Positions 18,657-27,817 of a stretch of 51,695 bases of DNA are shown here, in pieces. Source of the stretch: Bacteroidia bacterium (lineage in GTDB: Bacteria; Bacteroidota; Bacteroidia; J057; JANWXU01); assembly GCA_025057395.1 (NCBI GenBank), contig JANWXU010000012.1, positions 1 to 51,695 of the forward strand, written 5' to 3'. The stretch's first letter is position 1. Each line of letters opens with the position of its first letter. Made by a program: the position numbers and the translations under genes. A model generated the notes under the pieces. That model saw nothing but the letters and a program-made list of their open reading frames with translations. It was not told where the DNA came from and searched no databases.

Positions 18657-18938
18657 CTATTTAATTTCTTCAAAATCCACGTCTTGTATTTTAGAAGGAC
18701 GTATACTCTTTTTTGTTTCATACGGAATTTGAATTTTCACATTTTTAGATAAGTGTAACTCTCTTTCAAAATTAGGATCATATTTATTTTGAAAGTATTC
18801 TTCTTGCTTTTGCATTTTTTTTTCAATGTTTTGTATATGTTTAGTCAATAAATAAACTATTATTCTTTTTCCTAGGATTGCGAAAAATAAGTAAAGGATT
18901 ATAAAAAATAGAAAGATATAAAAAAAAGTTCCTAACAT
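18657..18938 (-). CDS. DUF4834-like small membrane protein
   Basis: A 93-residue protein with one N-terminal membrane helix (residues 4-33) and a charged, Lys/Gln-rich cytoplasmic tail. The end, IQDVDFEEIK, matches the VDYEEI-like close of DUF4834 proteins as I recall them. The function is unknown. It starts 31 bp after bshA stops, on the same strand, so it is probably the last gene of the aldehyde dehydrogenase-bshA operon. Confidence 0.65.
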   Translation of the reverse strand: MLGTFFYIFLFFIILYLFFAILGKRIIVYLLTKHIQNIEKKMQKQEEYFQNKYDPNFERELHLSKNVKIQIPYETKKSIRPSKIQDVDFEEIK

Positions 18939-18969
18939 AAAATTAAGCGATTAGTAAATTTTCAAAGTA

Positions 18970-20145
18970 TTAAGAAAGTTTTGCTAGTTGGGAACTCTGT
19001 TGGTGCGGCTCCTCATGGAAGTGAAGAAGCACTTCTTCGTAATAATTCTCGTATTGTGGCAAAATATATTCAAGAGTGAAACGTTGGGCTTCTTTTCGAG
19101 CATTCAATGAAAATTGCTGGTAAGTATCCTCAGAGGCTAAAATAATTCGAATATTTTTTGCCATATCTTCCACATCTCCTAATGGACTTAAGAAACCTGA
19201 TAAGCCATGAGAAACAACTTCGGGTAACCCTCCGGTAGCAGTACATACCACGGGCAAGCCACAAGCCATAGCTTCTAAAACAGCAAGACCAAAACTTTCA
19301 TTTTCTGAAGGCAATATAAAAATATCTCCTAAAGGCAGCAAATCCTCTACACTTTCTTGATTACCCAAAAAACTGACTTTAGTGTTTAATTGGTACTTTC
19401 TCACTAAACTTTCCACCTGATCCCTTTCAGGTCCATCACCCACAAATACTAAACGTAAGGGCAGCTCTGGCTCTAAGATGCGAAACACTTCTACAACATC
19501 TTTTACTCTTTTGACTTTACGAAAGTTGGAAACATGCATAAGTATCCTTTCTCCTTGGGGAGCAAGACAATTTTTATTATGCACAGTAGAATCCAGAGGC
19601 TTAAACCGACGAGTATCGATAAAATTAGGAATAACTTTTATAGGTTTCTGAATTTGAAAATTTTGAATAGTAATTTGCTTTAGATAATTTGAAACACAAG
19701 TGATACCATTGCTATGATTGATAGAAAAACTAACTACCGGCTCGTAAGCGCTACTAATTCCTACTAGGGTACTATCCGTTCCATGCAGGGTAGTAATAAA
19801 GGGAATATGGATGCCCATCTCTTTTAAAATTTGCTGCGCAAAATAAGCACTACTAGCATGTGGAATAGCATAGTGAACATGTAAAATATCTAAATTTTCA
19901 AAGCGCACTACGTCTACTAATTTACTGGTAAGCGCCGATTCATAAGGCACAAAATCAAATAGCGGATACTCCTGGGCTTTTACCTGATGAAAAAAAACAT
20001 TACGAGTGAATCTTCCTAGGCGAACAGGTCGTTCATAGGTAATAAAATGCACAATGTGTTCCCTTTCTCCTAAGGCTTTTCCTAATTCAGTGGCTACCAC
20101 GCCACTACCCCCAAAAGTAGGGTAACATACAATTCCGACTTTCAT
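18970..20145 (-). CDS. bshA: N-acetyl-alpha-D-glucosaminyl L-malate synthase BshA
   Basis: First step of bacillithiol synthesis: joins UDP-GlcNAc and L-malate. The 391-residue GT4 enzyme starts with MKVGIVCYPTFGGSGVVATELG, the signature N-terminus of BshA, and has DILHVHYAIPHASSAYFA, TTLHGTDSTLVG and the acceptor-site FSINHSNGITCVSNYL. The C-terminal GT-B domain has VSNFRKVKRVKDVVEVF, VFVGDGPERD and the ESFGLAVLEAMACGLPVV donor site. It lies 7 bp after the aldehyde dehydrogenase. The other steps (bshB, bshC) are not in the window. Confidence 0.95.
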   Translation of the reverse strand: MKVGIVCYPTFGGSGVVATELGKALGEREHIVHFITYERPVRLGRFTRNVFFHQVKAQEYPLFDFVPYESALTSKLVDVVRFENLDILHVHYAIPHASSAYFAQQILKEMGIHIPFITTLHGTDSTLVGISSAYEPVVSFSINHSNGITCVSNYLKQITIQNFQIQKPIKVIPNFIDTRRFKPLDSTVHNKNCLAPQGERILMHVSNFRKVKRVKDVVEVFRILEPELPLRLVFVGDGPERDQVESLVRKYQLNTKVSFLGNQESVEDLLPLGDIFILPSENESFGLAVLEAMACGLPVVCTATGGLPEVVSHGLSGFLSPLGDVEDMAKNIRIILASEDTYQQFSLNARKEAQRFTLEYILPQYENYYEEVLLHFHEEPHQQSSQLAKLS

Positions 20146-20152
20146 GAATGTT

Positions 20153-21571
20153 TTAACCCAATAATTTTTTTAATAAGTTCAATTTATTTTTGTAAGGCGC
20201 ATAGCGAATAGGAATATCGGGAAAGTTCGACTTTTTAAGTAAAGCTCGTTTGTGGCTAAAAGTTTCAAAAGAATATTTTCCATGGTAGGCTCCTAGGCCG
20301 CTGGCACCAATTCCTCCAAAAGGCAAATCAGGAACCGCTAAATGCACAATTGTATCATTAACGCATCCACCTCCAAACTGCACTCGAGAAAGAACCATTT
20401 TCTCAGTTTCCCTATTTTGAGTAAATAAATAAAATGCCAAGGGTTGTGGCTTACTTTTTATAAAAGCAATCGCCTCCTCTAAAGTTTGGTAAGCAATTAT
20501 AGGCAAAATAGGACCAAAAATTTCCTCTTCCGCAATAGGGGAGCTTAAGTCAATATCAGTCATAATAGTAGGAGCAATATAAAGATCACTTTCATCAGTT
20601 TGCCCCCCCAAAACTACTTTACCTTGATTTAAGTAATTTTGTAAACGTCGAAAATGATTAAGATTAATAATTCTACCATAATCCGGACTTTTCCGGGGGT
20701 CAGGCCCATACATTTTGTTGATGACTTTTTTTAGAGCCTGAACTAATTTATCTTGAATTTTTTCGTCTACTAAAACATAATCGGGAGCAACACAAGTTTG
20801 ACCATTATTTAAAAATTTTCCCCACGCAATACGAGCTGCTGCTATAGGAAGATTGGCACTTTGCTCCACCAGGCAAGGACTTTTTCCACCTAGCTCCAAA
20901 GTCACAGGAGTTAAATGCTCTGCTGCAGCGCGCATCACAATTTTTCCTACTTTAGTGCTACCTGTAAAAAAGATATATTCACTTTTTTGAGCTAATATCA
21001 GCTGCGTTTCCTCTACCCCACCCTGGATTACCGCCACAAAAGAACTTGGATACAACTGACTTATTATTTCTTGCACTATCGCTGCAGTATGGGGAGCATA
21101 TTCAGAGGGCTTAAGAATACAACAATTACCTGCTGCTATAGCGCCTACCATGGGTCCGATAAGTAATTGGAAAGGATAATTCCATGGAGCAATAATTACT
21201 ACGCGGCCTAAAGGCTCATAAGTAATTTGTGACTTAGATAAAAACTGCGTAATAGGAGTAACTACTGTTTGGGGCATTGCCCACTGCTGAAGATGAGAAA
21301 GAGTATGCTTGACTTCCTCAAGAATAAAACCTATTTCGGTTGCATAAGATTCAAAAGAAGGCTTTCTTAAATCTGCCGCTAGAGCCTCCATAATTTTGCT
21401 TTCACTACTCTTAATTTTGGCTTTCAAGGCGCGGAGCTGCTCGGCGCGAAAAGATAAACTGCGCGTGCTTCCGGTTTCAAAAAATTCCTTTTGAGCTTTA
21501 AAAAGCTCTTCTATCCTTCTTTGAATATCTTCCTTGGTGAATACACTAGAATTTAGAGCTATAGAACTCAT
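20153..21571 (-). CDS. Aldehyde dehydrogenase (class 3-like)
   Basis: NAD(P)-dependent oxidation of an aldehyde to its acid. Evidence: APWNYPF with Asn131, cofactor-binding FTGSTKVGK (202-210), TLELGGKSP with Glu226, and the nucleophile Cys260 in NNGQTCVAPDY. A later EEEIFGPILP and the end GKYSFETFSHKRALLKK fit class 3 (fatty or aromatic aldehyde) enzymes. The short hydrophobic C-terminus YKNKLNLLKKLLG could be membrane-associating. The substrate is not defined. It is the first gene of a run with bshA and DUF4834. A TAAGTTTG box on the minus strand at 21617-21610 could be its -7 element, without a matching -33. Confidence 0.9.
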   Translation of the reverse strand: MSSIALNSSVFTKEDIQRRIEELFKAQKEFFETGSTRSLSFRAEQLRALKAKIKSSESKIMEALAADLRKPSFESYATEIGFILEEVKHTLSHLQQWAMPQTVVTPITQFLSKSQITYEPLGRVVIIAPWNYPFQLLIGPMVGAIAAGNCCILKPSEYAPHTAAIVQEIISQLYPSSFVAVIQGGVEETQLILAQKSEYIFFTGSTKVGKIVMRAAAEHLTPVTLELGGKSPCLVEQSANLPIAAARIAWGKFLNNGQTCVAPDYVLVDEKIQDKLVQALKKVINKMYGPDPRKSPDYGRIINLNHFRRLQNYLNQGKVVLGGQTDESDLYIAPTIMTDIDLSSPIAEEEIFGPILPIIAYQTLEEAIAFIKSKPQPLAFYLFTQNRETEKMVLSRVQFGGGCVNDTIVHLAVPDLPFGGIGASGLGAYHGKYSFETFSHKRALLKKSNFPDIPIRYAPYKNKLNLLKKLLG

Positions 21572-21766
21572 GGTTCGATAACAAAAAAGCCCCTATCCAA
21601 AATTAATTACAAACTTATTCGTAATTTAGCTTTTATTTCGCTTATTAACTAGTTTAGGTATTTAATTTTGAGTTAAACAATTGATTATATAGCCTAGGAA
21701 GAATATTTTTACCCAAATTCTGCAATAGCAATATTTTGAATAGGGGGTAGGTAGTGGATTGGCAGC

Positions 21767-22228
21767 ATGAGTTTCAAAAGAAAAATATATCAAATTGAAA
21801 GACTAAAAATATTTCGCTTCATTGTATCGGGCGGAACAGCAACAATTGTAGACGCTGTGGTATATTCCTTACTGGTACACCTAGTGGGCAGCCCTCATAC
21901 CAAGGTAGCTCATCTGGAGCCTAAGCACCTATTTTGCTATAGTTTAAGTTATTTCATAGGACTGATAACTAATTTTTTAATATCTAAATACTACGTTTTT
22001 TATGAATCTACACTTAAATTCCATGTTCAGTTTTTTCGGTTCTTTATTGTGGCACTAATAGGATATGTTGCTAATTACTATGTTCTTTTACTTCTTACTT
22101 GGGTAGTTCCTTTTATTTTACCTTTACCTAAAACAATCTTTCCAACTTTTGTTCGCATTTTAGCAGCAGGGTCCGTAGCAGTAGGTAGTTTTTTAATGCA
22201 TAAATTTTTTTCTTTTAATATTCGCTAA
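21767..22228 (+). CDS. GtrA-like membrane protein
   Basis: A 153-residue protein with four predicted membrane helices (about 15-36, 55-75, 86-110, 120-148). Its opening FRFIVSGGTATIVDAVVYSLL (residues 16-36) matches GtrA/DPMS-type small membrane proteins, which take part in moving or anchoring lipid-linked sugars. It ends 2 bp before the TTG start of a family 2 glycosyltransferase, the usual partner. Confidence 0.88.
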   Translation: MSFKRKIYQIERLKIFRFIVSGGTATIVDAVVYSLLVHLVGSPHTKVAHLEPKHLFCYSLSYFIGLITNFLISKYYVFYESTLKFHVQFFRFFIVALIGYVANYYVLLLLTWVVPFILPLPKTIFPTFVRILAAGSVAVGSFLMHKFFSFNIR

Positions 22229-22230
22229 AA

Positions 22231-22980
22231 TTGAGCAGCCACATTCCTAAAGTTTCTATTATTACAGTTGTGTATAACGGAGCTTCCGTACTACCTAAAA
22301 CTATAGAAAGTATAAGAGTACAAACATTCAAAGATTATGAGTATATTATTGTAGACGGCGGTTCTCAAGATGGAACTTTAGATATTATCCAAGCTAATAA
22401 CAAATATATTACTACCTGGATAAGCGAAAAAGACAAGGGCCTCTACGATGCAATGAATAAAGGAATGGCCCTAGCCAAAGGAGAATATCTTTGGTTTCTA
22501 AATGCAGGCGACTTAATTTATGAACCCCAAACTTTAGAAAAAATATTCACTCAATGTCCCCCGGCAGATGTTTACTACGGAGATGCAGTAATTACAGATA
22601 AAAATTTCAATATAATTGGCAAACGTGATCATAAAAAATTACCATACCAACTTACAGTGAAAAATATGCTTTGGGGAATGGTAGTTTGCCATCAATCAAT
22701 TTTAGTACGAAAAGTAATTGCGCCTCCCTATGAATTAGCTTACCCCTATTCAAGTGATATTGACTGGGTAATAAAAGTTTTACAAAAGGCACAGACAGTA
22801 TGTAATACGAATTTAATTTTATCTAAATTTCAGGCAGGAGGAATTTCAGCTCGTAAAAGAAGAGCCTCATGGAAAGACCGCTTTTTAATTCTTCGTAAAC
22901 ATTTTGGAATCTTACCTACTCTAGGAGTTCACATCATTTTTGCATTGCGATACTTATTTCAGCCCAAACCCAAATATTAA
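22231..22980 (+). CDS. Glycosyltransferase family 2
   Basis: A short (249-residue) GT-A transferase. Motifs: SIITVVYNGASVLPKTIESI, YIIVDGGSQDGT, DKGLYDAMNKGMALAKGEYLWFLNAGD as the donor site, and YSSDIDWVIKVL further on. This type (PF00535, WcaA-like) usually transfers a sugar to a polysaccharide or lipid carrier. The start is TTG at 22231; the first strand begins six residues later and the previous gene's TAA is 2 bp upstream. It converges on a lipoprotein gene 15 bp away. Confidence 0.9.
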   Translation: MSSHIPKVSIITVVYNGASVLPKTIESIRVQTFKDYEYIIVDGGSQDGTLDIIQANNKYITTWISEKDKGLYDAMNKGMALAKGEYLWFLNAGDLIYEPQTLEKIFTQCPPADVYYGDAVITDKNFNIIGKRDHKKLPYQLTVKNMLWGMVVCHQSILVRKVIAPPYELAYPYSSDIDWVIKVLQKAQTVCNTNLILSKFQAGGISARKRRASWKDRFLILRKHFGILPTLGVHIIFALRYLFQPKPKY

Positions 22981-22995
22981 ATAATTAATATAGTC

Positions 22996-23523
22996 CTAGT
23001 TTTGACGCAAGTATAAAACTTTTTCGAAATCTGTCTTTTGCAGTACTAGGTACAAATCAGAAATATAAACCACAGTAAAAATAAGAGAGGCAGAATCAGA
23101 ATTAGAAACTTGAAGCATTAGAATATTTTTTTGATTTTGCCAGGCTCCTTCTATCCAACCCTTTGGACTTTGCAGTTTATAAACTTGATTAGGTAATAGT
23201 TCCATGAATAATGGAATATCGGAATAAGAAAATTGAAGATAACGGCTACTAAGTTGCCATTTTCCTATCAAAAGATTAGGAAGGAAGCGAGCAATTTGTA
23301 GTTCTGACATTGATGGAAATGCCTCAACACTGGGTTCTGCTTTTTGAATTAAATCTTCTGGTACTTTAGTTTCTTCAGAAGGCAAGGAAAGGGGAGGCGC
23401 ATTTTGAAATTTTTCTTCTTGGTTAGAAGTAGCATAAGTTGTAGTAGCGTTCAAGGAAGTGGGAGAAGAAGACTTACACCCTATAAATACCAAAAAGCTG
23501 AAATTACAGGCTTTTAATACCAT
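22996..23523 (-). CDS. Lipoprotein with lipocalin-like C-terminal region
   Basis: With the ATG at 23523 the protein is 175 residues and begins MVLKACNFSFLVFIGCKSSS, a lipobox with acylated Cys16. A low-complexity Ser/Thr/Pro/Glu linker follows to about residue 75. The rest (FLPNLLIGKWQLSSRYLQF, WIEGAWQNQKNILML, VYISDLYLVLQKT) has the strand pattern of lipocalin-like domains. A longer frame reaches 23595 but overlaps the upstream gene and would hide the lipobox, so I chose the internal start. It follows a thiolase and a 109-residue protein on one strand. Confidence 0.7.
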   Translation of the reverse strand: MVLKACNFSFLVFIGCKSSSPTSLNATTTYATSNQEEKFQNAPPLSLPSEETKVPEDLIQKAEPSVEAFPSMSELQIARFLPNLLIGKWQLSSRYLQFSYSDIPLFMELLPNQVYKLQSPKGWIEGAWQNQKNILMLQVSNSDSASLIFTVVYISDLYLVLQKTDFEKVLYLRQN

Positions 23524-23539
23524 CCAGAAATTTATTTTT

Positions 23540-23869
23540 TTAGCTTGAATTTTTATTATTCTTCTTCTCAATAAGAAGATCGCACTCCAATTCATAAGCT
23601 TTAGTTAGCTGGCTAAGAAGATACTTTAGATGCAAATAATTGTGAATAGTCTGTTGTACTCTTAATTTAGAAGTAGCCCTAAAATTTAAGGTTTGGCAAA
23701 TTAGGCTCGTACTATACTGTAGATGTTTTTCGATGGGGAGATTCAGCGGATACTTATAAGGTATACCAAAATTCTGAAATAAAATGTATAGTTTTTGAAT
23801 ATATTTATCTTGTATTTGCTTTAACCTGGTTGCCTCCGAAAGATTACCCCTAGAATAAAATTGCATCAT
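23540..23869 (-). CDS. Small helical protein of unknown function
   Basis: A 109-residue, basic, mostly helical protein with no signal peptide. Residues 12-36 and 70-102 look like long helices (RLKQIQDKYIQKLYILFQ; YLHLKYLLSQLTKAYELECDLL). I do not recognise a family. It begins 20 bp after the thiolase stop codon and is followed by a lipoprotein gene, so it may be co-transcribed with both. Two adjacent ATG codons (23869, 23866) are possible starts. Confidence 0.55.
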   Translation of the reverse strand: MMQFYSRGNLSEATRLKQIQDKYIQKLYILFQNFGIPYKYPLNLPIEKHLQYSTSLICQTLNFRATSKLRVQQTIHNYLHLKYLLSQLTKAYELECDLLIEKKNNKNSS

Positions 23870-23889
23870 TTTTATTGTTATTTACCGCT

Positions 23890-25092
23890 TTAGCATCTTT
23901 CTACTATCATTGCCAACCCCTGACCTACTCCTATGCATAAAGTAGCTAACCCATATTGCACCTGCCTTCTTTGCATTTCGTATAACAAGGTAGTCAAAAT
24001 TCGTGCCCCCGAACAACCTAAGGGATGGCCCAGAGCAATAGCTCCCCCATTTACATTAACAATCTCGGGATTTAAGCCTAACTCTTGAATGCAAGCAATA
24101 GACTGAGCTGCAAAAGCTTCGTTGAGCTCTACCAGCCCTATATCCGATAATTCCAAGCCTGCTCTTTTAAGTACTTTTTGGGTTGCGGGAACGGGTCCAA
24201 TGCCCATAATAGCGGGGTCTACACCGGCACTTGCGCAAGCAACAATTCTAGCTAGTGGTTGGAAAGAATGTTTTTTCACATAATTCTCACTTGCTAAAAG
24301 AAGAGCAGCTGCCCCATCATTAATTCCAGAAGAATTACCAGCAGTAACAGTGCCCCCTGGCTTGAACGCAGGTTTTAGCTGAGCCAATTTTTCAAGTGTA
24401 GTATCAGGGCGAGGATGCTCATCTTTTTTCACCCAAGTAGTTTCTCCTTTTTTATGGGTAATAGGATAAGGAACAATTTCCCTTTCAAAATGTCCTTTTT
24501 CAAAAGCAGCCGCATATTTTTGCTGAGAACCTAAAGCAAAAATATCTTGAGCCTCCCTAGAAATTTTCCACCGCTCAGCCACATTTTCTGCTGTTTCTCC
24601 CATCGAATAAGGCGGATATTGTTGAGCAAGACGAGGATTAGTAAAACGCCAACCAATAGTAGTATCATACATTTCTGCATTTCTACTAAAAGCAGTGTAA
24701 GCTTTAGCTACTACAAAAGGAGCACGAGACATGCTTTCTACTCCTCCTGCAATATAAAGATTGCCGTCTCCACATTTTATTGCTCGATAGGCACATACAA
24801 CAGCTTCTAAACCTGAAGCACAAAGACGATTAACAGTAACTCCTGCTACTTCAACAGGAAAGCCCGCTAAAAGCAAAGACATTCTCGCTACATTTCGATT
24901 ATCTTCACCTGATTGGTTGGCTGCACCAGCAAAAACTTCTTCTATCTCATTAACATCTACCGTGGGATTTCTCTCTAACAAAGCTTTTAGGGTATGGGCT
25001 AGTAAATCGTCAGGGCGTGCGCTGCTCAAAATTCCACCGTAGCTGCCAATAGCTGTTCGACAAGCATCCAAAATGTAGACTTGTTGCATCAC
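23890..25092 (-). CDS. pcaF: Acetyl-CoA acyltransferase, 3-oxoadipyl-CoA thiolase type
   Basis: Cleaves 3-ketoacyl-CoA into acetyl-CoA and a shorter acyl-CoA, or runs in reverse. Catalytic residues: Cys91 in NRLCASGL, His356 in GHPLGCSGA and Cys386 in CIGVGQG. The region [20 protein letters not shown] (57-75) and [12 protein letters not shown] closely resemble PcaF/PaaJ, the 3-oxoadipyl-CoA thiolases of aromatic catabolism. No other ring-cleavage or phenylacetate gene is present, so it may work in fatty-acid oxidation instead. The start lies 42 bp from the divergent DUF4293 gene. Confidence 0.85.
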   Translation of the reverse strand: MMQQVYILDACRTAIGSYGGILSSARPDDLLAHTLKALLERNPTVDVNEIEEVFAGAANQSGEDNRNVARMSLLLAGFPVEVAGVTVNRLCASGLEAVVCAYRAIKCGDGNLYIAGGVESMSRAPFVVAKAYTAFSRNAEMYDTTIGWRFTNPRLAQQYPPYSMGETAENVAERWKISREAQDIFALGSQQKYAAAFEKGHFEREIVPYPITHKKGETTWVKKDEHPRPDTTLEKLAQLKPAFKPGGTVTAGNSSGINDGAAALLLASENYVKKHSFQPLARIVACASAGVDPAIMGIGPVPATQKVLKRAGLELSDIGLVELNEAFAAQSIACIQELGLNPEIVNVNGGAIALGHPLGCSGARILTTLLYEMQRRQVQYGLATLCIGVGQGLAMIVERC

Positions 25093-25134
25093 AAATTTTA
25101 TTTAACTTTACCGCAATTTAGGAACGAAAAACTA

Positions 25135-25638
25135 ATGTCACAAATTCGTTTTTTTGAAGACCCTGAATTTTTCAGAAGACAAACTCTTTTTACAACATTT
25201 GCCCTACTATGCACTTTGCTCACTATCTTTTCACCTATCTTTCAGTTACAAGCTACCGGCAAAGTAATTTTAGAAATTAGCGGCTGGACAGCAAGTGGAA
25301 GTTTGGAGCCGCTAGCCCCTAAAAGTAACTGGTTATTTTTACAAACTATTTTTTTGTTCATAGCCTTAGTGATCATTGCAGCAGTTGTATTCAATTACAA
25401 GCAGCGTAAGCGACAAATTATGCTTTGCCGCTTAAGTATAAGCTCTCTTCTGATGGCTCCTACTATGGGTTATGCTGCCGCCCTATCCTACGCAGATTTT
25501 GATAAGTTAGGAGTTGCTTCTATCTATCCCTCTTATGGAGTGGCTTTTCCTATTGTAGCCATCGTATGTTTACTCTATGCAGAAAAATTAATTCGTAGCG
25601 ACATTCATAAACTTCGTTCTATGAGTCGATTTTGGTAG
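25135..25638 (+). CDS. DUF4293 family membrane protein
   Basis: A 167-residue protein with four membrane helices (roughly 16-35, 62-83, 99-116, 129-146). The loop NYKQRKRQIMLCRLSI and the C-terminal KLIRSDIHKLRSMSRFW fit the DUF4293 pattern (RK-x-QIRLCRLNI; EKLVRSADRLR) known from Bacteroidota. The function is unknown. The frame extends to a TTG at 25081, but that would overlap the divergent thiolase start, so I chose the ATG. It ends 1 bp from the stop of the convergent TMTC-like gene. Confidence 0.7.
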   Translation: MSQIRFFEDPEFFRRQTLFTTFALLCTLLTIFSPIFQLQATGKVILEISGWTASGSLEPLAPKSNWLFLQTIFLFIALVIIAAVVFNYKQRKRQIMLCRLSISSLLMAPTMGYAAALSYADFDKLGVASIYPSYGVAFPIVAIVCLLYAEKLIRSDIHKLRSMSRFW

Positions 25639-25639
25639 G

Positions 25640-27658
25640 CTATTTTTTCTTTTCCAGAAGTTGAAGGTATTGCAAAGCAGCAGGATGATTAGGTTGGAAC
25701 TCAAGAGCCTTTTGAAAAGCTCTGCGTGCTTGCTCATAGTTTTTAGCATTAAAGTAAGTAACCCCCTTAGTGCCCCAATAATCCGGATTATTCGGTTTTA
25801 GAGTTAATGCTTTATCAATATACTCTAGGGACTTTTCTGTCTGGCCCGCCATGCCATATACAATAGCTAGTGAATTCCATGCACCATCATTTTCGGGATT
25901 ATAAGAAACAGCTTTGTGTAGCAATTCTGCGGCTTTATTTAAGTCTTTTTCTTGACTTCCTGCTTTATATCCTTTTTCATGGTACCATTCTGAAAGTAGC
26001 TTGTCATGCTCTAAAAATAAGGGATGATAGGGGTTGAGCTTTCTAGCTTCATTCCAATAATACTCTGCAGAATCAAATTGGTTGTGCATAAAAAAAGCGG
26101 AGCCTAAATCCAATTTGGCCTCAAAATAATCAGGGTATATAGCTATTGCTCGCTTAAAATAAGGAACGGCATTAAAAGCTAAACGATGCTTTTCACTTAT
26201 TTTTCCTCTCTTACTTGCGGAATCAGCCAAATTCAGCATAGCAGAACCACACCCCCGATTAGCCATTGCACTATTAGGCGAGGCTTCTACATCTCTTATA
26301 AATAAAGTTTGGTTATTCTTCCATTCCGCGTTTCGTGTAGTAGTTTTTATGAGTGCAAGAATACCTACTAAAATAAGTCCTACAAGGCATACCCTAGCCT
26401 GACGGAACTCTGGCAAATTATTTATTACACCTCCTATTGCACTGGCAATAACAATAGCAAAGCCCAGCGAACCTTGAAAAAGGAAACGCTCTCCCATTAC
26501 CCCACCAATATTTACAATAATATTCGAAACAATAAATATAGACGCAAAATAAAATACAATACCAAAGCCACTTACCTTTTTCTGATAGCTCAAATACAAA
26601 CCATGCAATAGTAATACGCTATTTATAAAGATAGCTAAAATCGCCTTAGCATCTAGGAGGCCTATGTAGGGAATTTGTTTATAAGAATAGTCCCAAGAGA
26701 GGGGATGCGGGAAAAAAAGTAATTGAATGTATTTTTGCAATACGTAGAAAATAGTACCGTATTTTTCAGAAAAACCCAAAAGGCCATAAGGATTATTTAA
26801 TACATCGGGCTTACTTTCTGTAGGCAGCCCTGTAACTAATATTCTTAAAAGCAGATAGCCCACAAAAATTAACCAAAAAACTAAGCTCAGCCTAAAAGCT
26901 TTAGTTAAAGATGCAGGCGTAAAAACATATATCGCTAGCGGAAGAATAAATAAAAAAGTAAGACCATTTTCTTTAGAAAGAAGGGCTAAGCTAAAAAAAA
27001 GCAGAGATAATAGTAATTTACTTTGTTTTTTTAATTTTACCCAATCTAGGGTAAAAAATAAGGTAAGAATAAGAAATAAAAGCGATAAAATTTCATCTCT
27101 ACTTTTAATATTTGCCACAGCCTCACTATGTATAGGATGGATAGTAAATAAAAAAGCAGCTAGGAAAGCAAGAAGCGGCTTTGAAGGGAATATATGACGA
27201 TGAAGCAGAACCAACAACAAGGCGCAAAGTATGACAAATAAAAGAGTATTACCCAGATGGCTCCAAAAAGGATTTTTGCCAAATAGTTCGTATTCAATTG
27301 CAAAAGTAACCAGGGCAAGAGGGCGATACCTTCCACCCTCCAAAATACGTAAGTCTCCTTGGCTACCTGCAAAACTATCCTTAGTAAGTATATCCTTTAA
27401 ACCTTTGAGCCCTGCTTGGGTGTACTTATTTTCAGTAATCACCATGGTATCATCGAGCGCGTACTCATTATTGAGCGTATTAACATAGAATACAAAAGCT
27501 AGCAGCCCAATAATAAGAAGCTGGAAAGGAAAAGAACGCCACCAATGATGATAATCCAATAACTGTTTTTTTTCTTGAAAGAATAATAACGGAGAAAAAA
27601 AATTTTTAGTAGCTGGAGTTTGCTTAGGCAGGACTGGAGTTCTTACTTTCTTTGCCAT
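25640..27658 (-). CDS. TMTC-like multi-spanning membrane protein with TPR domain
   Basis: A 672-residue protein. The N-terminal two-thirds (about 45-430) hold about ten membrane helices of GT-C type. Motifs match the TMTC/protein O-mannosyltransferase-like family: NEYALDDTMVITEN (residues 64-77; acidic pair D69-D70), GGRYRPLALVTFAIEYELFG and HPIHSEAVANIKSRDEIL. The last 230 residues are tetratricopeptide repeats (for example PYFKRAIAIYPDYFEAKLDLG, and EKSLEYIDKALTLKPNNPDYWG). It probably transfers a sugar from a polyprenyl-phosphate donor to exported substrates, but this is by family only. A TATTTTTG box (minus, 27670-27663) lies just before the start. Confidence 0.85.
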   Translation of the reverse strand: MAKKVRTPVLPKQTPATKNFFSPLLFFQEKKQLLDYHHWWRSFPFQLLIIGLLAFVFYVNTLNNEYALDDTMVITENKYTQAGLKGLKDILTKDSFAGSQGDLRILEGGRYRPLALVTFAIEYELFGKNPFWSHLGNTLLFVILCALLLVLLHRHIFPSKPLLAFLAAFLFTIHPIHSEAVANIKSRDEILSLLFLILTLFFTLDWVKLKKQSKLLLSLLFFSLALLSKENGLTFLFILPLAIYVFTPASLTKAFRLSLVFWLIFVGYLLLRILVTGLPTESKPDVLNNPYGLLGFSEKYGTIFYVLQKYIQLLFFPHPLSWDYSYKQIPYIGLLDAKAILAIFINSVLLLHGLYLSYQKKVSGFGIVFYFASIFIVSNIIVNIGGVMGERFLFQGSLGFAIVIASAIGGVINNLPEFRQARVCLVGLILVGILALIKTTTRNAEWKNNQTLFIRDVEASPNSAMANRGCGSAMLNLADSASKRGKISEKHRLAFNAVPYFKRAIAIYPDYFEAKLDLGSAFFMHNQFDSAEYYWNEARKLNPYHPLFLEHDKLLSEWYHEKGYKAGSQEKDLNKAAELLHKAVSYNPENDGAWNSLAIVYGMAGQTEKSLEYIDKALTLKPNNPDYWGTKGVTYFNAKNYEQARRAFQKALEFQPNHPAALQYLQLLEKKK

Positions 27659-27762
27659 ATCACAAAAATAAGAACCTTTTGGTTAGCTTAATAAGTTGCT
27701 CAATCATGCAATTTCTAGATTTAGAAAATCAAGGTCTTAGATTATGCCTTCTAATATACTAC

Positions 27763-27804
27763 CTTATACTTGCCTTATACTTGCTCATACCTGCTTATAC
27801 TTGC
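27763..27804. repeat. Four tandem units of about 10.5 bp
   Basis: CTTATACTTGC, CTTATACTTGC, TCATACCTGC and TTATACTTGC follow each other without gaps (27763-27773, 27774-27784, 27785-27794, 27795-27804). The spacing alternates 11 and 10 bp. It lies 13 bp downstream of the DUF4249 stop and about 105-145 bp upstream of the TMTC-like start. Confidence 0.75.
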
Positions 27805-27817
27805 TTTTGAGAAAATT

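Noticed and set aside
18412-18732. 106-codon plus-strand frame over the ferredoxin end
   Set aside because: Runs through the ferredoxin end, the terminator and the DUF4834 tail. It is a shadow frame.
27763-27804. Possible small CRISPR array
   Set aside because: The units are only 10-11 bp, directly adjacent with no unique spacers.
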